Source of the DNA: an uncultured Phascolarctobacterium sp.
GTDB taxonomy: Bacteria > Bacillota > Negativicutes > Acidaminococcales > Acidaminococcaceae
Reading direction: 5' to 3'
DNA: 22,340 nucleotides
Assembly (NCBI GenBank): GCA_900552855.1
Contig: USBG01000011.1
Location: 1-22,340, forward strand
The notes beneath the pieces were generated by a model. That model was given only the letters and a program-made list of their open reading frames with translations. It did not search any database and was not told where the DNA came from. Of this stretch, positions 14,788 to 22,306 are shown piece by piece (positions within the stretch are counted from its first letter, which is position 1; each line of letters starts with the position of its first letter). Position numbers and translations under genes: made by a program.

Positions 14788-15762
14788 TTATTTTACTTTC
14801 TCGTATTCAGGGTCATATTTAGGATTAAGATAATTTTGGAATATCCAGGCCAAAAGGGCACCAGAAATATTGTGCCAAGCAGAGAAGACTGCACCAGGAA
14901 CGGTTGCTGCAGGCATTGCAGCAAAGTGAGCCTTAGCTAAGCCTGTTGCCAGACCGGAGTTTTGCATGCCAACCTCAACAGAAAGAGCAATTGCTTTTCT
15001 CCAGCTCATACCTGTTAAGCGTGCCAGCATAAAGCCTAAGAGATAGCCACAGCAGTTGTGAAGAATGACTACCAGCAGGATAAGACCAGAGGTTTGCAGG
15101 ATGTTGTCACGGCTAGCACCAATTACACCTGCGATAATCAAAGAAATGGCAATGCCAGAAACTGCAGGCAAGTAATCTGTTGCAGCCTCTGCCAGCTTAG
15201 GCAGGAAGGACTTAACAGCAAGGCCCAGACAGATAGGCACGATTACAATCTGTACAATGCTCCAAAACATACCAATGGGGTCAAAGGAAATTTTTTGACC
15301 AATGATTTGGTAGGTAATGAAGGGTGTCAGAATAGGAGAAAGAACAGTGGAAACACTGGTCATAGTAACTGAGAGAGCAACGTCACCCTTGGACATAAAG
15401 GTAATAACGTTGGAGGAGGTACCACCAGGGCATGTACCAACAAGAACAACGCCTGCAGTCAGTGCAGGGTCCAGATTAAAGGCAGTTGCGATAAGATATG
15501 CCAAGCCAGGCATAATCAAAAATTGGGCAGCTGCACCTACTAAAACATCACGGGGACGGCTAAGAACTAGGGCAAAATCCTTTAGGTTAAGTGTTGTACC
15601 CATACCAAACATTACAATGCCTAGGAGCAGGCTTAAGACACCTACACCACCAACCTTGCCTAGTACCCATAAAAAGTTTTGGGGCATAGTCATACCCAAA
15701 ACTAGGAAAAGTACGGCAATAACGCCAAAATACTTTCCAATCATTTGACAGACCTTTTTCAT
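14788..15762 (-). CDS. Bile acid:sodium symporter (BASS) family transporter
   Basis: This 324-aa protein has about nine to ten membrane segments and the BASS signatures GTCPGGTSSNVIT (residues 109-121) and EVGMQNSGLA (263-272), the two crossover regions that bind sodium and substrate. Bacterial members of this size (YocS, PanS types) take up or move organic anions such as pantoate or related acids; the substrate here cannot be read. GAGG about 9-12 nt upstream serves the ATG at 15762. The leader of about 70 nt starts with a GGAAGG/CCTTCC hairpin. Own promoter and terminator mark it as monocistronic. Confidence 0.92.
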   Translation of the reverse strand: MKKVCQMIGKYFGVIAVLFLVLGMTMPQNFLWVLGKVGGVGVLSLLLGIVMFGMGTTLNLKDFALVLSRPRDVLVGAAAQFLIMPGLAYLIATAFNLDPALTAGVVLVGTCPGGTSSNVITFMSKGDVALSVTMTSVSTVLSPILTPFITYQIIGQKISFDPIGMFWSIVQIVIVPICLGLAVKSFLPKLAEAATDYLPAVSGIAISLIIAGVIGASRDNILQTSGLILLVVILHNCCGYLLGFMLARLTGMSWRKAIALSVEVGMQNSGLATGLAKAHFAAMPAATVPGAVFSAWHNISGALLAWIFQNYLNPKYDPEYEKVK

Positions 15763-15799
15763 TTGTAAAACCTCTTTCCCTTAAATAAAATAAATTTTT

Positions 15800-15820
15800 G
15801 GAAGGATACTTTGCCCTTCC
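15800..15820 (-). promoter_or_regulatory. 5' leader hairpin of the BASS gene
   Basis: GGAAGG and CCTTCC arms with a 9-nt loop lie within about 20 nt of the predicted transcript start. On the plus strand the same stem is followed by TTTTTG, but no gene precedes it there. Possibly an mRNA-stabilising or regulatory hairpin. Confidence 0.35.
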
Positions 15821-15838
15821 TTTTTGTATAGTTATCAC

Positions 15839-15847
15839 ATTATAACA
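15839..15847 (-). promoter_or_regulatory. Extended -10 promoter of the BASS gene
   Basis: The minus strand reads TGTTATAAT about 80 bp upstream of the start codon; no consensus -35. Confidence 0.55.
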
Positions 15848-15913
15848 GAGTTATTGTTGGAAATAAAGGATTAGAGAAGATTTCAAGATATTCCTTTTTA
15901 AAAGGCGAAAATA

Positions 15914-15922
15914 TGTTATAAT
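15914..15922 (+). promoter_or_regulatory. Extended -10 promoter of yigZ
   Basis: TGTTATAAT at 15914-15922 lies 38 bp upstream of the start codon, which leaves room for a short leader and the GGAGGT ribosome-binding site. Confidence 0.6.
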
Positions 15923-15960
15923 GTATACAAAAATAGCCAATTTGTGCGGAGGTACAGCTG

Positions 15961-16581
15961 ATGTTTACGATTCTGAGAGATTATAGAAATGAAATAGTAA
16001 TCGAAAAATCTCGTTTTATTTGCTCCCTGAAAAAGGTAAAAAGCGAGGAGGAGGCCCAGGAGTTTATTAAGGCTGTCAAAAAGGAGTTTTGGGATGCAAC
16101 CCATAATTGCTCTGCATATTTGGTTGATGATTTAGCACAACGCTCTAGTGATGATGGCGAGCCTTCTGGTACTGCTGGTATTCCTATGCTTGAGGTTTTA
16201 CGTAAAAACAATCTTACTGGTACTGCTGCAGTGGTTACCCGCTATTTTGGCGGGATAAAGCTTGGTGCAGGCGGATTGGTGCGTGCCTATAGTGGCAGTG
16301 TTGCAGGTGCAGTTAAGGAATGTGGTCTGGCGGAAAAAATTCTTATGAGCCGTTTTAGCTTTATCTATGATGTAAACAGCGTAGGTAAGATTTTGAATAT
16401 TCTTTATCAGCAAAGCCTGTTTGAAATTGCTGATGTAGAGTACAATATGCGTGCAAAAGTTATTCTTTTGATGCGTAATGACCAAAAGGCAGAGGCCGAG
16501 GCTTGGCTGACGGAGAACCTAAATAAGCCGATTGAGCTTGAACTAGAGGGCAGTGAATACGTTGAGGTGCCTGTAAAATAA
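15961..16581 (+). CDS. yigZ: YigZ / IMPACT (UPF0029) family protein
   Basis: A 206-aa protein with the N-terminal UPF0029 domain (about residues 12-120) and a C-terminal DUF1949-like ferredoxin-fold domain (about 135-200). Family signatures are clear: SSDDGEPSGTAGIPML (62-77) and VVTRYFGGIKLGAGGLVRAYS (91-111, quoted here as VTRYFGG and KLGAGGLVRAYS). Eukaryotic IMPACT relatives modulate Gcn2; the bacterial protein's function is not settled, though ribosome or nucleic-acid binding has been suggested. GGAGGT 7 nt upstream supports the ATG. It has its own promoter and terminator. Confidence 0.93.
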   Translation: MFTILRDYRNEIVIEKSRFICSLKKVKSEEEAQEFIKAVKKEFWDATHNCSAYLVDDLAQRSSDDGEPSGTAGIPMLEVLRKNNLTGTAAVVTRYFGGIKLGAGGLVRAYSGSVAGAVKECGLAEKILMSRFSFIYDVNSVGKILNILYQQSLFEIADVEYNMRAKVILLMRNDQKAEAEAWLTENLNKPIELELEGSEYVEVPVK

Positions 16582-16585
16582 AAAT

Positions 16586-16640
16586 AATGCTTCGAAAGAG
16601 TATCTATGTAGGAATAGAGCTTTTGCGAAGCATTTTGTGT
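16586..16640 (+). terminator. Intrinsic terminator after yigZ
   Basis: AATGCTTCG (16586-16594) pairs with CGAAGCATT (16626-16634), with inner AAAG/CTTT pairing, and a T-rich tail (TTGTGTTTTT). Long loop. Confidence 0.7.
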
Positions 16641-16742
16641 TTTTATGGTAAAAGCACTAAGTAGAAATTTAATCAAAAGTATTAAAGGAAAAATCTAAAT
16701 TTATTACACTAATAGTGATTAAACAATTTATAAGCTGAGCTA

Positions 16743-18158
16743 TTATCTATGCAAGTATGGTGCCAGCGCTTTAAAAAGTCTGTCCAATGCAGGATACAGC
16801 ACATCATCTGACAAACCGCTATAATTCATAAGCAGGGTATGGGAGCTGTCATTCGTTTGATAATGATAATATTCAGAAAGAAACTTAATATTGATGCCGT
16901 GTGCCTTGGCTGCGGCTTTGAGCTCACTGTCAGAAGCAGAGGTATTGAGCTGTAATAGGAAATGAAGACCTCCGTCCTCGCACTTGACCTGCAGGGCAGC
17001 TTTAAAAGGGCTGTTATCAATGTATTTTAAGATTTCATTGCGTTTGTTTTTATAATAGGTACGCATACGATTGATATGACGCTCTAAATGGCCTTCTTCA
17101 ATGAATTTTGCCAAGGTGAACTGCTCAAAATTAGATACAGTACAGGAATAAAAGCCCAGTTTGTGATAAAACATAGATGCCAGATGTGGTGGTAGCAGCA
17201 TATAGCTGATACGGAAGGTAGGAGCTAGTGTTTTGGAAAAGGTATTGATGTAAATAACCTTTTCGTCATTGTCTATGCTTTGCAAGGGCGGTATTGGTTT
17301 GCCATAGAGTCTAAATTCACAGTCATAGTCATCCTCGATAATATAACGACTGGATTTAGCGCTGGCCCAGCTAAGCAGCTCATAGCGCCTGCTAATAGGC
17401 ATAAGAATACCTGTTGGAAATTGATGAGAGGGCGTTATATGGAGTATATCAGCGTTACTGCTTTCTAATACATCAGGCTGTACTCCCTGCTCGTCCATGG
17501 GCAGAAAACGGCAAAATACATCATTATAGCTATAAACCTGGGCTAATTGAGGGTAGCCGGGGTCCTCTAAGGCATAGATATGATTACGTCCTAGAAGCTG
17601 TACCACAAGGTTATACAGGCTTTGGGTGCCTGCACCAATTACTATCTGCTCAGGAGCAACGTTCATACCACGGAATTGATATAAATGTTTAGCTAAGGCC
17701 TGGCGTAAGGGCCATACTCCACCTGCAGAGGTATCACCCATAAGGTCGTGCTGGTCAACAGAGCTTAGGGTATAACGCAAAAGCCTGGCCCAAATATTAT
17801 AGGGAAAGGTGTCCGGTGGTACGCTGCTACGAACGAAATCAGCAAAATAAGCTTCTTTTTTAGTGATTGCAGTATTAATAGTATAGTCTTCCGCTTTTAC
17901 GCCCTGCAGTGTGGATTGAATTGCAGATACATAGTATCCACGCTTAGGACGAGAAAAGATGTAGCCCTCAACCATTAGCTGAGCATAGGCATTTTCGACA
18001 GTAATCAGGCTGATGCCTAGGTTTTTGGCTAAGGTACGCTTGCTTGGAAGCTTGTTGCCCTGTTTCAGGACACCACTAGCAATATCATTTTTTATACATT
18101 TATACAGGTGGATGTACATACTCTCACCTGCAAGATTATCAAAGCTATATGTAAGCAT
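16743..18158 (-). CDS. pdxR: PdxR: MocR-type (GntR plus aminotransferase) regulator of PLP synthesis
   Basis: A 471-aa fusion. Residues 1-78 form a GntR winged helix (IHLYKCIKNDIASG, GNKLPSKRTLAKNLGIS, YIFSRPKRGYYV). The rest is a fold-type I aminotransferase-like domain. EDDYDCEFR (275-283) holds the PLP-contacting Asp, and Lys309 in NTFSKTLAP is the Schiff-base lysine, with Arg316 nearby. MocR proteins use bound PLP or a PLP adduct as effector. It is divergent from pdxS-pdxT, the arrangement known for PdxR, which activates PLP-synthase genes when PLP is low. GGAGG precedes the ATG at 18158. No obvious terminator follows. Confidence 0.93.
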   Translation of the reverse strand: MLTYSFDNLAGESMYIHLYKCIKNDIASGVLKQGNKLPSKRTLAKNLGISLITVENAYAQLMVEGYIFSRPKRGYYVSAIQSTLQGVKAEDYTINTAITKKEAYFADFVRSSVPPDTFPYNIWARLLRYTLSSVDQHDLMGDTSAGGVWPLRQALAKHLYQFRGMNVAPEQIVIGAGTQSLYNLVVQLLGRNHIYALEDPGYPQLAQVYSYNDVFCRFLPMDEQGVQPDVLESSNADILHITPSHQFPTGILMPISRRYELLSWASAKSSRYIIEDDYDCEFRLYGKPIPPLQSIDNDEKVIYINTFSKTLAPTFRISYMLLPPHLASMFYHKLGFYSCTVSNFEQFTLAKFIEEGHLERHINRMRTYYKNKRNEILKYIDNSPFKAALQVKCEDGGLHFLLQLNTSASDSELKAAAKAHGINIKFLSEYYHYQTNDSSHTLLMNYSGLSDDVLYPALDRLFKALAPYLHR

Positions 18159-18281
18159 TTTTCCTCCAATAAGAAAACTGGATATATAAAGTTTGCTGTA
18201 TTTGAAGCTATTAATATATTCAGTTAGCAGTATACTATGTACAATACTTTTTGTAAAGCAATACGTATTGGAGGAATAAAG
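18159..18281. promoter_or_regulatory. pdxR / pdxST divergent control region with direct repeats
   Basis: GTTWGCWGTAT occurs twice in direct orientation: GTTTGCTGTAT at 18191-18201 and GTTAGCAGTAT at 18223-18233, 32 bp apart (about three helical turns). The second copy runs into TATACT (18231-18236), a candidate -10 for pdxS. A 12-bp palindrome CAATACGTATTG (18259-18270) abuts the pdxS ribosome-binding site. Known MocR regulators such as GabR and PdxR bind directly repeated sites, so these repeats are the best operator candidates. That assignment is inference. Confidence 0.55.
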
Positions 18282-19154
18282 ATGAACGAAAGATACAAAT
18301 TAAATGCTCAATTGGCACAAATGCTTAAGGGTGGCGTAATCATGGATGTTACAACTCCTGAGCAGGCAAAAATTGCAGAGGCAGCAGGTGCATGTGCAGT
18401 TATGGCGCTGGAAAAGATTCCTGCAGATATTCGTGCTGCTGGTGGTGTTGCTCGTATGAGTGATCCCAAAATGATTAAAGAAATCCAAGCTGCTGTTTCC
18501 ATCCCTGTTATGGCTAAATGTCGTATTGGTCATTTTGCGGAGGCACAAATTTTGCAGGCAATTGAAATTGATTACATTGATGAAAGTGAAGTGCTTTCTC
18601 CTGCAGATGATGTATATCATATTGATAAAAGAGAGTTTTCTGTGCCCTTTGTTTGTGGTGCAAAGGATTTAGGCGAGGCTTTACGTCGTATTAATGAAGG
18701 TGCGGCTATGATTCGTACTAAGGGTGAGCCTGGTACTGGCGATGTTGTTCAGGCTGTACGTCATATGCGTATGATGCAGCGCCAAATTGCTCAAATTGCA
18801 GCATTGCCGAAGGATGAGCTGTTTAATGTGGCTAAGGAGCTGCAGGTTCCCTACGATTTGGTGCTTTATGTACATGATAATAAACGTTTACCTGTAGTTA
18901 ACTTTGCTGCTGGTGGCATTGCCACTCCCGCTGATGCGGCGCTGATGATGCAGCTGGGCGCGGAGGGCGTGTTTGTAGGTTCTGGTATATTTAAATCTGG
19001 TGATCCTGTAAAGCGTGCTCAGGCAATTGTTAAGGCAACTACTAATTTCCGCGATGCTAAAATGCTGGCAGAGCTATCCGAGGATTTAGGCGAAGCTATG
19101 GTAGGTATTAATGAGCAGGAGATTAAGCTGCTGATGGCGGAGCGTGGTAAATAA
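18282..19154 (+). CDS. pdxS: Pyridoxal 5'-phosphate synthase lyase subunit PdxS
   Basis: The 290-aa synthase subunit of the DXP-independent PLP pathway. It builds PLP from ribose 5-phosphate, glyceraldehyde 3-phosphate and ammonia delivered by PdxT, as a 12-mer core. Near-invariant blocks are present: GGVIMDVTTPEQAKIAEAAG (17-36, Asp22), PVMAKCRIGHFAEAQ (75-89, Lys79 Schiff base), Lys147 in MIRTKGEPGTG (143-153) and the GGIATPADAALMMQLGAEGVFVGSGIFKSGDP region (here GGIATPADA and GVFVGSGIF). The ATG at 18282 is preceded by TTGGAGG; an in-frame ATG at 18237 lies in the promoter region and is rejected. The stop codon overlaps the pdxT start by one base. Confidence 0.98.
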   Translation: MNERYKLNAQLAQMLKGGVIMDVTTPEQAKIAEAAGACAVMALEKIPADIRAAGGVARMSDPKMIKEIQAAVSIPVMAKCRIGHFAEAQILQAIEIDYIDESEVLSPADDVYHIDKREFSVPFVCGAKDLGEALRRINEGAAMIRTKGEPGTGDVVQAVRHMRMMQRQIAQIAALPKDELFNVAKELQVPYDLVLYVHDNKRLPVVNFAAGGIATPADAALMMQLGAEGVFVGSGIFKSGDPVKRAQAIVKATTNFRDAKMLAELSEDLGEAMVGINEQEIKLLMAERGK

Positions 19155-19741
19155 TGACAAAGCTAAGGATTGGTGTGCTGGCAGTACAAGGAGCCTTTAT
19201 TGAGCATATCAAGGCGTTGGAGACTCTGGGTGCAGAGTGTATAGAGCTGCGTCAGCAGGAGGACTTATTGCAAGAATTGGATGGTTTAGTTTTGCCAGGT
19301 GGTGAAAGCACTGCTCAAAGCAAGCTGTTACATGATTTGAATATGTTTGCATCCTTAAAGTCTAAGATTGAGGAAGGCTTACCTGTATTAGCAACCTGTG
19401 CGGGCATGATTCTTTTGGCAGAGCATTTAAGCAACGACAATAAGGTCCATTTTGCAACTATGCCTATTACAGTAAAGCGTAATGCTTATGGCAGACAGTT
19501 AGGCAGTTTTCGCGTGGTAGCAGATTGTGGTAGCTGGGGCAAGCTGCCTATGACCTTTATCAGAGCACCCTTTATTGAGGATGTAGGTAAGGGCGTGGAG
19601 GTGCTAGCTACGGTGGATGAACATATCGTGGCTGCAAAATATAATAAGCAGCTGGCCTTAGCCTTCCATCCAGAGCTAGATTTTGCTGAAAACCAAACAA
19701 TTCATAAAGAGTTTTTAGCTATGTGCACGTCTAACAGATAA
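19154..19741 (+). CDS. pdxT: Pyridoxal 5'-phosphate synthase glutaminase subunit PdxT
   Basis: A class I glutamine amidotransferase of 195 aa that supplies ammonia to PdxS. The triad is Cys82 (ATCAGMILLAE), His172 and Glu174 (FHPEL). LPGGEST (47-53), KRNAYGRQ (108-115) and FIRAPFIE (135-142) are typical PdxT blocks. TAATG overlap with pdxS implies translational coupling and near-equal output, as needed for the 12:12 complex. The protein lacks any obvious lesion. Confidence 0.97.
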   Translation: MTKLRIGVLAVQGAFIEHIKALETLGAECIELRQQEDLLQELDGLVLPGGESTAQSKLLHDLNMFASLKSKIEEGLPVLATCAGMILLAEHLSNDNKVHFATMPITVKRNAYGRQLGSFRVVADCGSWGKLPMTFIRAPFIEDVGKGVEVLATVDEHIVAAKYNKQLALAFHPELDFAENQTIHKEFLAMCTSNR

Positions 19742-19784
19742 GTGAAAGACAATAGAACAAAAAGTAACTCCATAAATCAAAGCA

Positions 19785-19820
19785 AGGCTCGAGTTTGAGT
19801 ATTTTCTCAAATTCGAGCCT
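19785..19820. terminator. Hairpin between convergent pdxT and the patatin gene
   Basis: A 15-bp stem AGGCTCGAGTTTGAG / CTCAAATTCGAGCCT (one G-U) with a 6-nt loop, 44 bp after the pdxT stop and 86 bp after the patatin stop. The flanking T tracts are poor on both strands, so termination would be imperfect. Its sequence resembles the hairpin at 14704-14735. Confidence 0.55.
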
Positions 19821-19905
19821 CTATATTTATGTATGAAGTTAAACGTTTTAGATTTTAACTATCTTATGGTTGTGTTTTTAAATTAGAGTTTTATTACAAT
19901 CCAGT

Positions 19906-20760
19906 TTATTTTTCTGCCAGCTTCATAATCCTATCGTAGGCTGCTAAGCCACAGCCAATACCGTGGTCGTGTAAAGCCATCAGCTTGTCTGGTTTAATAT
20001 CCAGCTTATCAATTTCTAAAGGAATTTGTGGGCGTATGATAACTGCCTTGCCTTCCTGTTCAAGGCGTTCTGCTTCCTCTAGCTGTTTGTTATAAAGTGC
20101 AGGACGCTGCTTCATAATTTCCCACAGCTTAGGATAATCCTTATACCAGGTTTTTAGTAGTATTTGAGGAATATGGTTCTTTTTATGGTAACCAACATTG
20201 CGTGTTAAAACAAAGATGAATTTTTCATAGCCTTCCTGTTGTGCTTTTTTATAGGGGATTGGTGAAACGAGCGCACCGTCTAAAAGCTCACGTCCGTCAA
20301 ATTTAACGATAGGAGCTAAAAAGGGCATGGAGGATGAAGCACGTACAGGAGTAAAGCTTTTGCCAATAGCTTCTTTACCAAACCATACATCCTGACCTGT
20401 GCGACAATCAGTAGTACCAACCTGCAGTGTTCCAGGGTAATTATAGTAGGTTGTAAAATCAAAGGGAAGCAAAGTTTTGGGCAAATCCTCAAAAATAAAA
20501 TCAAAGCCAAAAATACTGCCATGTTTAATCCAGTTATTAAGGCTGAAATAACGCTTGTCAGTAACATATTTTTCAATAATGGCACGAGTACGCAGTGGTT
20601 GATGCGACATGTAGGACAGAATATTGCAGGCACCTGCAGAAACGGCAGTTATGTAAGGAAAGGTGAGCTCTTTAACCATAAAGGCTTCGAAAACACCTGC
20701 AGAAAACATACCGCGCATGCCGCCGCCCTCAAGAACAAGGGCAATTTTATCTAAATGCAT
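19906..20760 (-). CDS. Patatin-like phospholipase family protein
   Basis: A 284-aa protein with the patatin fold: oxyanion-hole loop EGGGMRGMFSAGV (residues 11-23), nucleophile Ser41 in ITAVSAGACN, and Asp161 in LLDGALVSPIP, forming the Ser-Asp dyad. The nucleophile elbow reads A-V-S-A-G where the family usually has G-x-S-x-G. The length and the C-terminal half (GYHKKNHIPQILLKTWYKDYP...) resemble bacterial YjjU-type acyl hydrolases. Expected activity is lipid acyl hydrolysis, substrate unknown. No signal peptide, so it is cytoplasmic or peripheral. AAGGAGG gives a strong ribosome-binding site for the ATG at 20760. Confidence 0.9.
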   Translation of the reverse strand: MHLDKIALVLEGGGMRGMFSAGVFEAFMVKELTFPYITAVSAGACNILSYMSHQPLRTRAIIEKYVTDKRYFSLNNWIKHGSIFGFDFIFEDLPKTLLPFDFTTYYNYPGTLQVGTTDCRTGQDVWFGKEAIGKSFTPVRASSSMPFLAPIVKFDGRELLDGALVSPIPYKKAQQEGYEKFIFVLTRNVGYHKKNHIPQILLKTWYKDYPKLWEIMKQRPALYNKQLEEAERLEQEGKAVIIRPQIPLEIDKLDIKPDKLMALHDHGIGCGLAAYDRIMKLAEK

Positions 20761-20782
20761 GAGTTTACCTCCTTAGGGAAAA

Positions 20783-20802
20783 ATACTGCATTATAGCAGT
20801 AT
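20783..20802 (-). promoter_or_regulatory. Extended -10 promoter embedded in an inverted repeat, patatin gene
   Basis: ATACTGC (20783-20789) and GCAGTAT (20796-20802) are perfect 7-bp arms whose 6-bp centre reads TATAAT on the minus strand, preceded by TGC (extended -10). This places a symmetric site exactly on the promoter, 30 bp before the start codon. Confidence 0.55.
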
Positions 20803-20868
20803 AAAGCAAATATATATATGCTTACTCTATTAGAATGATAAATTTATTACCATAGAGCAGCAGTATAA

Positions 20869-20886
20869 GCTATAATATATTATAGC
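20869..20886. repeat. 18-bp perfect palindrome with TATAAT on both strands
   Basis: GCTATAATATATTATAGC is fully self-complementary. The minus strand also reads CTGCTATAAT here (20879-20888), the same 10-mer as in the patatin promoter at 20790. It may be a second upstream promoter or an operator. The gap 20761-21105 has no open gene. Confidence 0.45.
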
Positions 20887-21105
20887 AGGATTTTAAAAGC
20901 TTGAACTGTATGGCCTATCAAAATTTTCAATCGGTTGTGTAAAAGTATGGTGTAATCAAAAATGCTATCATAGAAAAGCACGGTTCGATAAATTTGGGCT
21001 AAAGACAGTTTCTTATGGCTATATTAAATAAAATTAAGAAGGCAGATTTATAGCTTTAATGTGTTGTCAGGAATAATATTAAAAATAAATTTATGAGGTG
21101 AGAAG

Positions 21106-22059
21106 ATGAAGATTGTAGTAATGGAGCCCTTAGGAGTTGCGCTGGAGAAGATTGATGCTTTGGCTGCCCCGTTGAAAGAGGCTGGTCATGAATTTGTTTA
21201 CCATACTACTAAGGAAATCGATCAGGAAAAGCTTTTGGCACGTGTTGCTGATGCAGATATCATTATGCTGGCCAATCAGCCTTTGGCCGCTGATATTATT
21301 AATGGCTGCTCTAATTTAAAGATGCTTTCCGTGGCTTTTACAGGTGTGGACCATATTGATTTAGCAGCTTGTCGTGCTAAGAATGTACTTGTATGCAATG
21401 CAGCAGGCTATTCTACTAATGCTGTAGCAGAGCTGACCTTTGGTTTAGCGATTAGTGTAATACGTAATATTGTTTCCTGTGATGCTCGTTGTCGTAGCGC
21501 TGCTACTAAGGATGGCTTAGTAGGCTTTGAGCTTTTTGGTAAAACCTTTGGTGTAGTTGGCACAGGTGCTATTGGTAGCCGTGTAGCTAAAATTGCGAAG
21601 GCCTTTGGCTGCAGGGTTCTTGCGTACAGCCGTACTACAAAGCAAGAGCTGAGGGAGCTTGGTGTAGAATTTGTTGGCTTGGATGAATTGTTAGCCCAGT
21701 CTGATTTTGTTTCCCTTCATGTTCCGCTGACTGAGGCTACTAAGGGAATGATTGATGCAGACGCTATTGGTAAGATGAAAAAGACAGTGGTGCTTTTGAA
21801 TACTGCTCGTGGACCTGTGGTTGATAGTGCAGCTTTGGCTGAGGCCTTGAATGCAGATAGATTGGCTGGTGCAGGTATTGATGTATTTGAAAATGAGCCA
21901 CCCATTGCTGAGGAGCACCCCTTATGCCATGCTAAAAATACCGTGCTCACTCCCCATGTAGCATTTGCTAGTAAGGAAGCTTTGGAAGCACGTGCTGATA
22001 TTGTTTTTGCTAATTTGTGGAAGTATTTTGCAGGTGAACCTCAAAACGTGGTGAAGTAA
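21106..22059 (+). CDS. D-isomer-specific 2-hydroxyacid dehydrogenase, NAD(P)-dependent
   Basis: A 317-aa enzyme with the SerA/D-lactate dehydrogenase layout. The Rossmann motif GTGAIG is at residues 152-157. The catalytic Arg235 (NTARGPVVD), Glu264 (VFENEPP) and His284 (LTPHVAF) are all present. It interconverts a 2-keto acid and a D-2-hydroxy acid; candidates are hydroxypyruvate/glyoxylate, phosphohydroxypyruvate or D-lactate types. It lacks the ACT domain of long SerA enzymes, and the sequence does not fix the substrate. GAGGTGA just upstream supports the ATG. No neighbour points to a pathway. Confidence 0.92.
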   Translation: MKIVVMEPLGVALEKIDALAAPLKEAGHEFVYHTTKEIDQEKLLARVADADIIMLANQPLAADIINGCSNLKMLSVAFTGVDHIDLAACRAKNVLVCNAAGYSTNAVAELTFGLAISVIRNIVSCDARCRSAATKDGLVGFELFGKTFGVVGTGAIGSRVAKIAKAFGCRVLAYSRTTKQELRELGVEFVGLDELLAQSDFVSLHVPLTEATKGMIDADAIGKMKKTVVLLNTARGPVVDSAALAEALNADRLAGAGIDVFENEPPIAEEHPLCHAKNTVLTPHVAFASKEALEARADIVFANLWKYFAGEPQNVVK

Positions 22060-22133
22060 AAGCTGATATATAAAATCAGCCTAAGCTGGTTTAGCAATAA
22101 ATAGTAGCGCCGTATCATTGAAGCAATAGAAAA

Positions 22134-22210
22134 AGCACTATACCATAGAATTTTAACCTGATAGTGATTTGTTGTTAAAACCATAAGAATAAAGTACTAT
22201 GCATAGTGCT
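22134..22210. other. Intergenic segment with nested inverted repeats
   Basis: Outer arms AGCACTAT (22134-22141) and ATAGTGCT (22203-22210), inner arms TTTTAAC (22151-22157) and GTTAAAA (22174-22180), and a 12-bp palindrome ACTATGCATAGT (22196-22207). A small hairpin GCTGAT/ATCAGC lies just after the dehydrogenase stop. No T tract follows the large structure, so it is not a plain terminator. Confidence 0.35.
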
Positions 22211-22249
22211 CTAACGATTGTGGACGTAGTTTAATTTTAACTTGCTTGT

Positions 22250-22302
22250 ACACAAAAAAGGAGATGTCTGACTAGCATAAGGCTAGCAGTGCATCTCCTT
22301 AA
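22250..22302 (-). terminator. Terminator of the gene entering from the right
   Basis: AAGGAGATG / CATCTCCTT (22258-22266 with 22292-22300) and an inner CTAGC/GCTAG stem. On the minus strand the stem is followed by TTTTTTGTG; on plus it is followed by AATTTTTT, so it may work both ways. Confidence 0.8.
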
Positions 22303-22306
22303 TTTT

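Noticed and set aside
18237..18281. Longer N-terminus for PdxS
   Set aside because: The extra residues are not part of conserved PdxS, and TTGGAGG directly precedes ATG 18282.
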